From Gammaproteobacteria bacterium (GTDB lineage Bacteria > Pseudomonadota > Gammaproteobacteria > UBA6429 > Thiohalophilaceae), in assembly GCA_030594815.1 (NCBI GenBank), contig JAUVEN010000013.1:1-38935 (forward strand): a DNA stretch of 38,935 nt, written 5' to 3'. The translations under genes and the position numbers were made by a program. This document shows, piece after piece, positions 1 to 7,671 of the stretch (the first letter of the stretch is position 1; each line of letters starts with the position of its first letter). The notes under the pieces were generated by a model. It was given only the letters and a program-made list of their open reading frames with translations. It searched no databases and had not been told where the DNA came from.

Positions 1-2327
1 TGCCATACGATGGTACGTGCTTTGGCGTTACCAAAGGGTGCGCAACCATGTTTAATCGCAACACGTTGGATACCACCTGATAAATCTGTTTTCCAGTTTT
101 TACCTTCTGCAGCGACTTTTTCTTTTGCGGTGAGATCATTCCACCAACCCAATTTCTTAAGTAACTTGGCATCAAATTGTGGATAACCGTCTTTCAGTTC
201 AGAGTCTTTACTGTATGAACCATCGGCCAGGATGCTTACACCGTTATGTTCAACACCAAAACGGGCACGGAATGTCAAACCACCATCAGCAACCGACATG
301 TTTGTGTTGTACAAGATTGGTGTGCCCGGATGTTTATCTTCAGGATTACCCCAGCAAGGCCAGGGCAGACCATAGTATTCACCATTAACAGGGCCACCTT
401 CCGCTTTCAATGAAGTGGTATTAAAGGTGTGCCAGTTTTGTTGATGTTCTTTCAGACGTTCAGGACTTTGACCGGTATAACCAATCGTCCACATTCCAGA
501 ATTGAATTCACGAGTAATGTCTTCAATTAAAGGTTCATCATTATTTACTTTGATGTTTTTAAATAGCTGATCAGCAAAACCTAATTTTTTCGAAAGCTTA
601 TACATGATGGTGTGATCAGGTAAAGATTCGAACAGTGGGTTAAAGACTTTATCACGCCATTGTAATGAACGATTTGATGCAGTCACTGAGCCATATGTTT
701 CAAATTGCGTTGCAGCAGGTAATAAATACACGCCATCTTTACGATCATGCATAACAGCAGAAACAGTTGGATACGGATCGATAATAACCATCAGATCCAA
801 TTTTTCCATTGCTTCTTTCATTTCTACGCCACGCGTTTGAGAGTTTGGTGCGTGTCCCCAAAGTACCATCGCTTTTACGTTATCACGTTGTGCAATATTC
901 GCTTTGTCTTCGAGAATACCGTCAATCCAACGAGAAACAGGAATACCTTTGGTATTCATTGGCGTAACAGGTTTGCCTTTTGATTTTTCAAAACTACCTT
1001 GATCAAAACGACCTTGTACCCATTTGTAATCCAGGCCCCACACTTTTGACCAATGTTTCCATGCTCCACCAGATAAACCGTAATAACCCGGTAAGCTGTG
1101 TGAAAGGATACAAAAATCTGTTGCACCTTGAACATTATCATGGCCACGGAAAATATTAGTACCGCCACCTTCTACACCCATGTTTCCTAACGCTAGTTGG
1201 AAAGTACAATATGCACGGGTATTGTTATTCCCGATGTGATGTTGTGTTCCACCCATGCACCAGATAAAGGTACCCGGACGACTATCGGCCATCATTTTCG
1301 CAGCGGCTTTAACTTTATCTTCTGCAACACCTGTTACTTTTTCTACTTCAGCAGGGTTCCATTTAGCCACTTCTTTACGTGTTTCGTCTAAACCATAAAC
1401 ACGTTGATTAATAAATTCTTTATCTTCCCAACTATTTTTAAATATATGCCACAACATACCCCAGATAATTGGAACATCGGTTCCGGGTCTAATTGCTAAA
1501 TGAAGATCACTATGCGCCGCTGTGCGAGTAAAACGTGGATCAATAACAACAATTTTTGCACCGCTTTCTTTAGCGCGCATAATATGTTGTAGCGCAACAG
1601 GGTGTGCTTCTGCCGGGTTAGAGCCAATCATTAAAATAGATTTACTGTTATGAATATCATTAAACGAATTGGTCATCGCACCATAACCCCAGGTGTTTGC
1701 AACACCGGCTACTGTGGTTGAGTGACAAATTCGTGCTTGATGATCAACGTTATTGGTTCCCCATAACGCAGCATACTTACGGAACAAATAAGATTGTTCG
1801 TTGTTGAATTTAGCAGAGCCTAACCAGTAAACAGAATCGGGGCCTGATTTTTTACGAATATCCAGCATCTGGTCACCGATTTCATTAATCGCTTGTTCCC
1901 ATGACACGCGTTGCCATTTGCCATTAACCAGTTTTGTTGGATATTTTAAACGACGTTCACCGTGACCATGTTCACGTACCGATGCGCCTTTAGCGCAATG
2001 AGCACCGAGATTAAACGGATGATCAAAAGCAGGTTCTTGCCCGGTCCAAACACCATTTTCAACTTCAGCATAAATACCGCAGCCAACTGAACAATGCGTA
2101 CACACTGAGCGTATTGTTTTTACATCACCACCCATGCCTGCTTTTGTAGCAGCATGTGATTTTTTCATCATGCTTGGAGACATGACTGTACCTAATACAG
2201 TTCCCCCTGCCGCTAAACCTGATCGACGTAAAAATGTACGACGGTCAATACCATTACCTGTTGATGGTTGAGCTATACCATCTGCATCAACAGTATGGGT
2301 CTGATCCTGTTTTTTTCTCAGTTTCAT
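1..2327 (-). CDS. fdhA: Formate dehydrogenase catalytic (alpha) subunit, Cys type, 3' end outside window
   Basis: Oxidises formate to CO2 at a bis-MGD Mo/W centre, probably in the periplasm after Tat export. I translated 775 codons with no stop; the C-terminus lies beyond base 1 (family members are about 950-1015 residues). Visible: a Tat signal (DRRTFLRRSG, about residues 28-37, then a hydrophobic stretch), an N-terminal [4Fe-4S] site C76-x2-C79-x3-C83-x27-C111, and the active-site block HQARICHS with Cys201-His202 where Sec-type enzymes have Sec-His. The downstream Tat-like length and the TorD-like chaperone upstream support export. The start is ATG at 2327, 51 bases after the small Tat gene; GAGGG precedes it. 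FdnG-like versus FdhA-like beta/gamma partners cannot be decided because those genes are outside the window. Confidence 0.95.
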   Translation of the reverse strand, partial: MKLRKKQDQTHTVDADGIAQPSTGNGIDRRTFLRRSGLAAGGTVLGTVMSPSMMKKSHAATKAGMGGDVKTIRSVCTHCSVGCGIYAEVENGVWTGQEPAFDHPFNLGAHCAKGASVREHGHGERRLKYPTKLVNGKWQRVSWEQAINEIGDQMLDIRKKSGPDSVYWLGSAKFNNEQSYLFRKYAALWGTNNVDHQARICHSTTVAGVANTWGYGAMTNSFNDIHNSKSILMIGSNPAEAHPVALQHIMRAKESGAKIVVIDPRFTRTAAHSDLHLAIRPGTDVPIIWGMLWHIFKNSWEDKEFINQRVYGLDETRKEVAKWNPAEVEKVTGVAEDKVKAAAKMMADSRPGTFIWCMGGTQHHIGNNNTRAYCTFQLALGNMGVEGGGTNIFRGHDNVQGATDFCILSHSLPGYYGLSGGAWKHWSKVWGLDYKWVQGRFDQGSFEKSKGKPVTPMNTKGIPVSRWIDGILEDKANIAQRDNVKAMVLWGHAPNSQTRGVEMKEAMEKLDLMVIIDPYPTVSAVMHDRKDGVYLLPAATQFETYGSVTASNRSLQWRDKVFNPLFESLPDHTIMYKLSKKLGFADQLFKNIKVNNDEPLIEDITREFNSGMWTIGYTGQSPERLKEHQQNWHTFNTTSLKAEGGPVNGEYYGLPWPCWGNPEDKHPGTPILYNTNMSVADGGLTFRARFGVEHNGVSILADGSYSKDSELKDGYPQFDAKLLKKLGWWNDLTAKEKVAAEGKNWKTDLSGGIQRVAIKHGCAPFGNAKARTIVW

Positions 2328-2378
2328 TTAAGAGCCCTCACTTGGAATTCAATTTATTACGCTTTAAGTTTATTTTTG

Positions 2379-2582
2379 TTAACTACGTGCACTGTTGTAA
2401 TAATCACGTATATGTTGTGTTTCCTGATAACCTTTTTCTTTTTTAACCACGTTTGCCTCTGCAACTTTTTCGCTAGTAATTGCCGCAGACGAGCCGGTAG
2501 AAACAACAACAGCTGCGGCACCACCTGCGACAACAGCATCTTTTAAGAATTCACGACGTGATTGTTTTGATTTTTTCGACAT
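2379..2582 (-). CDS. Small Tat-signal protein of formate dehydrogenase regions
   Basis: A 67-residue protein made up mostly of a twin-arginine signal (KQSRREFLKDAVVAGGAAAV, about residues 5-24) followed by a short polar tail rich in charged residues. It matches the known small family of Tat-signal proteins found beside formate dehydrogenase catalytic subunits; its role is unsettled (possibly assembly or export quality control). It sits between the TorD-like chaperone and fdhA on the same strand. I chose ATG at 2582 over the GTG one codon upstream because AAAGGAG lies at the right distance. It has no cofactor motif and no cysteine in the mature part. Confidence 0.85.
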   Translation of the reverse strand: MSKKSKQSRREFLKDAVVAGGAAAVVVSTGSSAAITSEKVAEANVVKKEKGYQETQHIRDYYNSARS

Positions 2583-2629
2583 CACTTTCTCCTTTGTTCA
2601 AATTTAATACTTACTAAATAATCTTCAAA

Positions 2630-3262
2630 CTAAACCATCATAGAAAAATATCGATTCTCGATATCTAAAAAGGCTTCACCTAATTGACCCACAGAACGAT
2701 AAAATCCAGATGATTCTGTTTTCTGTAAGTCATTAAAAAATCGTTTCATCCAATTGCCCATAAAACTTTCATAAAAATCACGTTCTGTTTCAAAATCTGT
2801 TTCTTCATCAAGTATTAACTGACTCATAACTTCACATAATGCTGCAGCATGATCTTCTGGTTCATGAACATCTTCTTGTTGTTCAAAACCCAACACCAAT
2901 AATCGTTGTCGAAGATGAGCCAGCGGCTTTTCCATTAAAAACCCGGTTAAGTACCAGGAAGCAAAAGGAACTAACTCTCCCCGCCCCAAACCAATAAACA
3001 AAACGTGATATTCGTCAGCAATTAATTCTGCATTATTACCCTGGGCTGCCAGCTTAAGCATGCTCCAGGCATTAACAATATCTTTCTCGTCATCTATATC
3101 TGTTTCAATCCCTTGCAACTGCGTCAATAATTCTTCAGTCGGCGGCTTAGCCAATAAAGCGGCTAATAGCGCATAACTGCTTGCCCGAATTTGATCACTA
3201 TCGCCTTGCACCTTTTCTTGTTGCTCTTGCTTTACTTGACTAGCATGGGCTTGATTCGACAT
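2630..3262 (-). CDS. TorD/DmsD-family molybdoenzyme maturation chaperone
   Basis: A cytoplasmic all-helical chaperone that probably binds the Tat signal of FdhA and holds the apoenzyme until cofactor is inserted. The 210-residue length and the block LLAALLAKPPTEELL followed by ADEYHVLFIGLGRGELVPFA fit the TorD family, whose hallmark is a Y/E..R..LF..GPG..VPP-like stretch. It is the first gene of the torD-Tat protein-fdhA operon. I start it at ATG 3262 (AAGGAA upstream). The longer GTG start at 3292 is excluded because it would lie inside the sigma-54 promoter at 3288-3303, upstream of the predicted transcription start. The N-terminal 25 residues are Gln/Lys-rich and probably disordered. Confidence 0.88.
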   Translation of the reverse strand: MSNQAHASQVKQEQQEKVQGDSDQIRASSYALLAALLAKPPTEELLTQLQGIETDIDDEKDIVNAWSMLKLAAQGNNAELIADEYHVLFIGLGRGELVPFASWYLTGFLMEKPLAHLRQRLLVLGFEQQEDVHEPEDHAAALCEVMSQLILDEETDFETERDFYESFMGNWMKRFFNDLQKTESSGFYRSVGQLGEAFLDIENRYFSMMV

Positions 3263-3287
3263 ATCTTTTTCCTTATTGCATTTATGT

Positions 3288-3303
3288 TGCACATACCGAG
3301 CCA
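3288..3303 (-). promoter_or_regulatory. Sigma-54 (-24/-12) promoter for torD-like-fdhA operon
   Basis: Read on the minus strand: TGGCTC-GGTAT-GTGCA, against the consensus TGGCAC-N5-TTGCA. The invariant GG and GC are 10 bases apart. Transcription would start near 3277, leaving a short leader that carries the AAGGAA ribosome site before ATG 3262. An inverted motif pair lies about 80-117 bp upstream. Confidence 0.7.
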
Positions 3304-3380
3304 GTCATTTTAGAAAAATAAGGGCATTCAACAGAAAATAAGGAGAATGTCCTTCTAAAGACCCGGTTTATTTTTTCTAC

Positions 3381-3420
3381 GTGGGTCAAAATGTCCAGCG
3401 CTTACCCATTTTGACCTCAC
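3381..3420. promoter_or_regulatory. Inverted repeat, probable enhancer-binding site upstream of fdh operon
   Basis: GTGGGTCAAAATG (3381-3393) is mirrored by CATTTTGACCTCAC (3407-3420) with one extra T, giving two copies of a GTCAAAATG core about 23 bp centre to centre. The pair is about 80-117 bp upstream of the -24/-12 promoter, a normal distance for an NtrC-type activator. No T-run follows on the minus strand, so it is a poor intrinsic terminator for the Fe-S gene ending at 3439. Confidence 0.6.
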
Positions 3421-3438
3421 TGATTTCTTTTATGACTG

Positions 3439-5115
3439 TTAATGCCGAATATTCATTTCGCCACTGAATATATCTATGACACGACAGTCTTCACACATTT
3501 TTAATCGATTAATGGCTTCGTCAGATTGAAACATTGAATGGCCGCTTAATTTTCCAATAATGTTGTCGATAACGGCATGCGTTGCAAAGGGCGTGGCACA
3601 CTTCGTACAACAGAATGGTTCATCTTCATGTAATGTTTTTTGATTGCGTTTAAGCTGTGGATCAAAGTTATATTGAGAAACTAAGGTCAACGCTGTTTCA
3701 GGACAAGCACTACTACACAAACCACATTGCACACAATTTTCTTCAGAAAATTTTAATTGTGGTAAATCAGTACCATCACCCAATGCCTTTGCCGGGCAAA
3801 CCGAAACACATGCCATACACAAAGTGCAACGTTCTTTGTTTACTTGTACTTCACCAAAAGGGGCGCCTGCAGGCAGACTAATAATGTCATTAGGCTTAGG
3901 GGCAAAAAGATAAAGGTGATCAATCGCCATTCGTAATGCACTACGTTTATCATTTAAGGCCATAAAGGTTCCCGGAGTAACAACATTAAAACTCTCGTTT
4001 TTATTGTTCGCTGTTGGCTTTTCGTTATTTTTTATCACAAGCTTACGCAAGCACGATGATTCAAACCCCATCCCCTCCATGATCGCATGTGCATAACTCA
4101 GCTGAGTATCAAGCGTTTCATTTATTTCCGGCGCGGTATTTTCGTGCGTTAACAACACAACATCACGCGCACCAAAAGCAAAGACTGAAAGCCAGACCTC
4201 CATACCGATAGAGGCAATTTCTTCAAGTTGAAACGGGATATAGTTTTTTAATGCTGCTTGCTCATACAATGCAGATTCTTCTTCACCATAAAAGGCAATA
4301 GCCGCATCTTCACCACCGGCATCATAATATGCCTTCAACATACACCGAATTTTTCCCAGGGTGTCTTGTAAGCGAGGGTAAACATATTGAATTGCACCTG
4401 TTGGACATACCGTGGCGCAGGTTCCTCCACCCTGACAGAGATAAGGGTTAACTTTAATCAAGTCTTTAATAGAAATGATTGCCTCTGCTGGACAAGCATT
4501 AATACAACGCTGACATGCTTTTAAGCCACTGTTACCGTGCGCACAAATATCCGCGTTATATTCAAAAAACTTGGGTTTTTCAAACTCACCCAACATATCA
4601 GGAAGCGTACGAATCACTTCTTCAAGTTCAAAATCATTTTGTGGTGAAAAATAACCAAAAGGTAACAAGCTTTGATGCAGCATTGGCTTTTCATTTAGGT
4701 CGATGACAAGATCAAAACTATTAAGTTTAGTGTTATAAACAGTAGCGAGATTAACTTGCTTACCCTTAACCGTTAATTCTGCATTAAAATTCCCAAGGTA
4801 ACCTGAAAGCGAAGTAAGCTTGCCATATGCTATAGAGACAGAACCGGGTATTGAGTTAAGATCAACCTCACTCTCTTTACTGCTAATGAGAACGGTCATG
4901 GCCATTGAAGCCGAGAGTTGACTAATAACATGAGCCACCTTTTGGTCATCTCCGATAATTAAAACATTGTTCTTACATTGATACGAAACCAGTGAGGTAG
5001 GTTCAATAGAAATTTCTTTTGCAGCATTTAATGCAGCAGTAATCGCAACATTGAAGGAAGCCCCATTCACCGGATCAAGCTCTTCTTTTAATAACGTTTC
5101 AGTTGAGTTTTTCAT
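3439..5115 (-). CDS. Multi-[4Fe-4S] ferredoxin-like protein of the formate dehydrogenase cluster
   Basis: An electron-transfer protein probably serving formate oxidation or enzyme maturation. The N-terminal 190 residues include a nucleotide-fold-like stretch (NNVLIIGDDQKVAHVISQL). Then come two ferredoxin pairs: C-x9-CQRCINACP with C-x5-CATVCP (about residues 196-242), and CTLCMACVSVCP with CVQCGLCSSACP in the C-terminal third. Beyond these lie extra cysteines, CCTKC and CEDC, which could bind zinc or another cluster. There is no signal peptide or membrane segment, so it is likely cytoplasmic. The start at 5115 leaves a 17-base overlap with the DUF3306 gene; ATG 5130 is possible, and neither has a strong ribosome site. 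It is the last gene of the DUF3305-DUF3306 operon. The exact electron partner is unknown. Confidence 0.85.
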   Translation of the reverse strand: MKNSTETLLKEELDPVNGASFNVAITAALNAAKEISIEPTSLVSYQCKNNVLIIGDDQKVAHVISQLSASMAMTVLISSKESEVDLNSIPGSVSIAYGKLTSLSGYLGNFNAELTVKGKQVNLATVYNTKLNSFDLVIDLNEKPMLHQSLLPFGYFSPQNDFELEEVIRTLPDMLGEFEKPKFFEYNADICAHGNSGLKACQRCINACPAEAIISIKDLIKVNPYLCQGGGTCATVCPTGAIQYVYPRLQDTLGKIRCMLKAYYDAGGEDAAIAFYGEEESALYEQAALKNYIPFQLEEIASIGMEVWLSVFAFGARDVVLLTHENTAPEINETLDTQLSYAHAIMEGMGFESSCLRKLVIKNNEKPTANNKNESFNVVTPGTFMALNDKRSALRMAIDHLYLFAPKPNDIISLPAGAPFGEVQVNKERCTLCMACVSVCPAKALGDGTDLPQLKFSEENCVQCGLCSSACPETALTLVSQYNFDPQLKRNQKTLHEDEPFCCTKCATPFATHAVIDNIIGKLSGHSMFQSDEAINRLKMCEDCRVIDIFSGEMNIRH

Positions 5116-5761
5116 TATCGATTCTTTCATTTAAGTTAATTAATTCATCAGCGGTCGGTTGAACTTCAGTGTCCTCTAAGACTTTTTCTGATATCGGAAT
5201 ATTTTTATCGTTCTCGGTTTCATCCTCAGTAACCGTATCGGTTGTTGAATCTTTAGTTTTTAATTCATCAGTCTCGTCAAGTGATTCAGCCTCTTGCTTC
5301 TCAAGATCCTGTTGTTTCTCCCTCTCAAGCATACGTTTCATTTCATGGGGAATAATGTCACCCAAGGTTGCAAACTTTGTATAATCTTCAGCATAATCAT
5401 CAAGTCCATCAACGACATTCAGAAAAGGTAAATGGAATAATTTTCGTAATGCCTGTTTACGCAAGGCATCACTCACCTTGGGTGATAAAAAATCACTGTA
5501 ATTAGAGTCTTCTGTTAACTCTTCCACTGGCGGCATATCTTCATCTGTTTTGAACTCCTGAACTTCAGGCTCAGCAACTTTCGATTCTGTTATAAGATTG
5601 TTATCTAAAGGGGATTTTTTCAGTTCATCTGGATTCTCAACTTTCAAATCAGTTTCAGTTTTAGGATTACTGTCAACGTCAGCTTGTGCTGCAACTTTTC
5701 GATTTGACCAACGTTGCATGAAACCTGTCTTAGCTTCCTGTTCATTATCTTTTAACGCCAT
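5099..5761 (-). CDS. DUF3306 domain protein
   Basis: A 220-residue soluble, highly acidic protein. The conserved part is central: SDFLSPKVSDALRKQALRKL, then a Phe/Pro-rich stretch and DGLDDYAEDYTKF, which match DUF3306. The N-terminal FMQRWSNRK motif is also typical. Flanking regions are low-complexity Glu/Asp/Thr and probably disordered. DUF3306 genes are commonly found beside DUF3305 and formate dehydrogenase genes, but no biochemical role is established. Its ATG directly abuts the stop of the DUF3305 gene and its 3' end overlaps the Fe-S gene, so the three are probably translationally coupled. Confidence 0.85.
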   Translation of the reverse strand: MALKDNEQEAKTGFMQRWSNRKVAAQADVDSNPKTETDLKVENPDELKKSPLDNNLITESKVAEPEVQEFKTDEDMPPVEELTEDSNYSDFLSPKVSDALRKQALRKLFHLPFLNVVDGLDDYAEDYTKFATLGDIIPHEMKRMLEREKQQDLEKQEAESLDETDELKTKDSTTDTVTEDETENDKNIPISEKVLEDTEVQPTADELINLNERIDNEKLN

Positions 5762-6304
5762 CTAATGCATTACCTGGTTTGATTTTTTATGATTTCCTTT
5801 CCAGTTTTCCAACTTTCGTTTTTTTCTTTTCACTGGCACATAATTATTAACAACAAAAGTCTCAACCCATCGATAAATTTCAGCAGGCATCGGAACCTTA
5901 AATACTTGTTCTTCTAACTCAAGGAATGACGATGCTTCGTCATAATTCACGCTCACTTTAAACGGGATGAGCTCGCCATCTTCCTCTTCATCACGGCAAA
6001 CAACAAAAACACTGGGGCTATCAGAAATAATATTAAAATAATAACTTTCTGCTTCATCAGCGAATAAACTAATTTGGTAGTTAACCCAGATATATTTTTC
6101 TTCTGCCTGACCTATTCGTGAAACGGTTTTTTCTGGTATCTCATTAGCACTACTTTTACCGCCTGCAATAACCGCTTCTACTTCCCATTGATCAGCAATC
6201 CATACATTATTTTCAACAACCGTATGTTGCATTACAATTGAAACAGGAAAGATGTCTGTTAAAGAATCATTACTACCATGATCTATTGTCTTGTCTGGAT
6301 TCAT
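5762..6304 (-). CDS. DUF3305 domain protein
   Basis: A 180-residue protein of unknown function. The pattern FPVSIVMQHTVVENNVWIAD..WEVEAV.AG and later YQISLFADEAESYYFNI, MPAEIYRWVETFVVNNYVPV is characteristic of DUF3305. A basic tail (KRKKRKLENWKGNHKK) follows. There is no signal peptide or metal site. It is the first gene of the three-gene operon ending with the Fe-S protein. I chose ATG 6304 rather than the GTG at 6334. A sigma-54 promoter at 6375-6390 gives a leader of about 60 bases. A role in formate dehydrogenase assembly is inferred from neighbours only. Confidence 0.83.
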   Translation of the reverse strand: MNPDKTIDHGSNDSLTDIFPVSIVMQHTVVENNVWIADQWEVEAVIAGGKSSANEIPEKTVSRIGQAEEKYIWVNYQISLFADEAESYYFNIISDSPSVFVVCRDEEEDGELIPFKVSVNYDEASSFLELEEQVFKVPMPAEIYRWVETFVVNNYVPVKRKKRKLENWKGNHKKSNQVMH

Positions 6305-6374
6305 TTTTTTATTACGCCCTTTTAGATAAAGCACTCAAATCTTATGTTTGAATAAGTTTAGCCACAAACAACCT

Positions 6375-6390
6375 CGCAATTTATATACCA
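6375..6390 (-). promoter_or_regulatory. Sigma-54 (-24/-12) promoter for DUF3305 operon
   Basis: Minus-strand reading: TGGTAT-ATAAA-TTGCG, with the GG and GC elements 10 bases apart and the TTGC box intact. The predicted start is near 6364, about 60 bases ahead of ATG 6304. It is divergent to the moaA promoter and shares the motif region 6433-6502. Confidence 0.65.
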
Positions 6391-6432
6391 ACACCAACAC
6401 CTGCTGTGAATGTTGTATTAACGTAAAATAAT

Positions 6433-6502
6433 AGTGATAAAGACTCATCGCCTGGTACAAAACAATACACCCACATAAGTTTATGAGTCATTTTGTCCCA
6501 CA
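6433..6502. promoter_or_regulatory. Shared divergent enhancer region between DUF3305 and moaA operons
   Basis: GAGTCATTTTGTCCCA at 6485-6500 carries the GTCA-N3-TGTC motif seen upstream of fdh and tupA. A weaker copy, ATGAGTCTTTATCAC on the minus strand (about 6434-6448), has one base less; the two share the inverted ATGAGTC/GACTCAT arms. The region lies between two sigma-54 promoters, about 80 bp from moaA's -24 box and about 50-100 bp from that of DUF3305. The rest of the 352-base gap (6305-6656) shows no gene or riboswitch that I recognise. Confidence 0.55.
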
Positions 6503-6572
6503 TGTTTAGTGATATTTTCTCTTTTATTCCCAACGCCCCTTTACCCGCATGATTTTTATAGAAATAAAATAA

Positions 6573-6588
6573 AGGTATGACTTTTGCT
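6573..6588 (+). promoter_or_regulatory. Sigma-54 (-24/-12) promoter for moaA-fdhD operon
   Basis: AGGTAT-GACTT-TTGCT, with GG-N10-GC spacing and a full TTGC box. Transcription would start near 6600, leaving a leader of about 57 bases ahead of ATG 6657, which has CAGGAA at the right distance. Confidence 0.65.
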
Positions 6589-6656
6589 TTACCTGTATGA
6601 ACTGTAAATATTAATTTCACTCAACGAGCTATTAAAAATAAAAAATCAGGAATGGC

Positions 6657-7670
6657 ATGAATAAATCAGATACGTCAAACACCAACAAACTAATTGATCG
6701 ATTCGGACGCCAGGTCACCTACGTTAGACTTTCTGTTACCGATCGCTGTGATTTCCGCTGCCAATATTGCATGAGTGAAAACATGCAATTTCTGCCTCGG
6801 CAAAAACTTTTAACATTAGAAGAACTTGCCTCTGTTGGGAAAACTTTCGCATCGTTGGGCGTAAATAAAATAAGAATTACGGGTGGAGAACCTCTGGTAC
6901 GAAAAAACATTATCTGGTTATTTGAACAATTAGGTCAAATGGAACAAATAAAAGACCTCACCTTAACCACCAATGGTTCTCAACTTCATAAATATGCTGA
7001 AAATTTAAAATCCGCTGGGGTAACACGAATTAATATTAGTATAGACAGTCTTAAAGATAATCGTTTTAAAGACATCACACGTACTGGAAATTTAAACCAG
7101 GTACTTAAAGGTATTGATTCAGCTATTGCAGCAGGTTTTAACAAAATAAAATTAAACACCGTTATTATGAAAAACCATAATCATGATGAAATTATTGACT
7201 TGGTAGACTTTGCTATAGAACGTAACATCGATATTAGTTTCATTGAAGAAATGCCCTTAGGCATTATTGATTCTCATGCGAGAGATAAAACATTTTATTC
7301 CAGCGATAAAGTTAGACACGATATTGAAACAAAATATTCATTAACTTCATCAAATAAAAATACTGCCGGACCATCAAAGTATTACGCTATCAATAACAGC
7401 GATAGTTCAGTCGGTTTCATTTCTCCTCACAGTCATAACTTTTGTGAAAGTTGTAACCGTGTGCGAGTTACTGCTGAAGGACGCTTACTTTTATGTCTTG
7501 GACAGGAACATTCGGTTGATTTACGCGACATTATTCGCAGACACCCCGGTGATTTCGAAAAACTCCGTAGCAGTTTAATTGCCGCAATGGATCTCAAGCC
7601 AGAGTCTCATGAATTTAATGTCAATATTGAACCTGTTATTTTACGTCACATGAATATGACCGGAGGATAA
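6657..7670 (+). CDS. moaA: GTP 3',8-cyclase, molybdenum cofactor biosynthesis
   Basis: A radical-SAM enzyme that starts pterin synthesis by converting GTP to 3',8-cyclo-GTP, in the cytoplasm. The N-terminal cluster site is CDFRCQYC (C-x3-C-x2-C, about residues 32-39), followed by ITGGEPL, which contacts SAM. The second C-terminal cluster site is FCESCNRVRV...LLLCLG. The protein ends in Gly-Gly, as MoaA does for activity. Its 337 residues are the usual length. It is the first gene of a tight operon, with fdhD 1 base downstream and then the HTH/PBP regulator. moaC, moaD and moaE are not in this window. This copy seems dedicated to the formate dehydrogenase regulon. Confidence 0.95.
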   Translation: MNKSDTSNTNKLIDRFGRQVTYVRLSVTDRCDFRCQYCMSENMQFLPRQKLLTLEELASVGKTFASLGVNKIRITGGEPLVRKNIIWLFEQLGQMEQIKDLTLTTNGSQLHKYAENLKSAGVTRINISIDSLKDNRFKDITRTGNLNQVLKGIDSAIAAGFNKIKLNTVIMKNHNHDEIIDLVDFAIERNIDISFIEEMPLGIIDSHARDKTFYSSDKVRHDIETKYSLTSSNKNTAGPSKYYAINNSDSSVGFISPHSHNFCESCNRVRVTAEGRLLLCLGQEHSVDLRDIIRRHPGDFEKLRSSLIAAMDLKPESHEFNVNIEPVILRHMNMTGG

Positions 7671-7671
7671 G

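Noticed and set aside
1-2327. Possible selenocysteine (in-frame TGA) formate dehydrogenase
   Set aside because: The translated frame is open throughout and the active-site codon is TGT (Cys201).
3381-3420. Intrinsic terminator for the FeS gene
   Set aside because: The stem is long but the minus-strand side is followed by GTAGAAAAAATAA, with no T-run; the motif match to other control regions fits better.
6381-6620. 79-codon minus-strand reading frame between the DUF3305 and moaA genes
   Set aside because: It covers both sigma-54 promoters and the motif region and shows no family features.
6305-6656. Molybdenum-cofactor riboswitch upstream of moaA
   Set aside because: With the sigma-54 start near 6600 only about 57 leader bases remain, too short for the known riboswitch, and I see none of its conserved helices.
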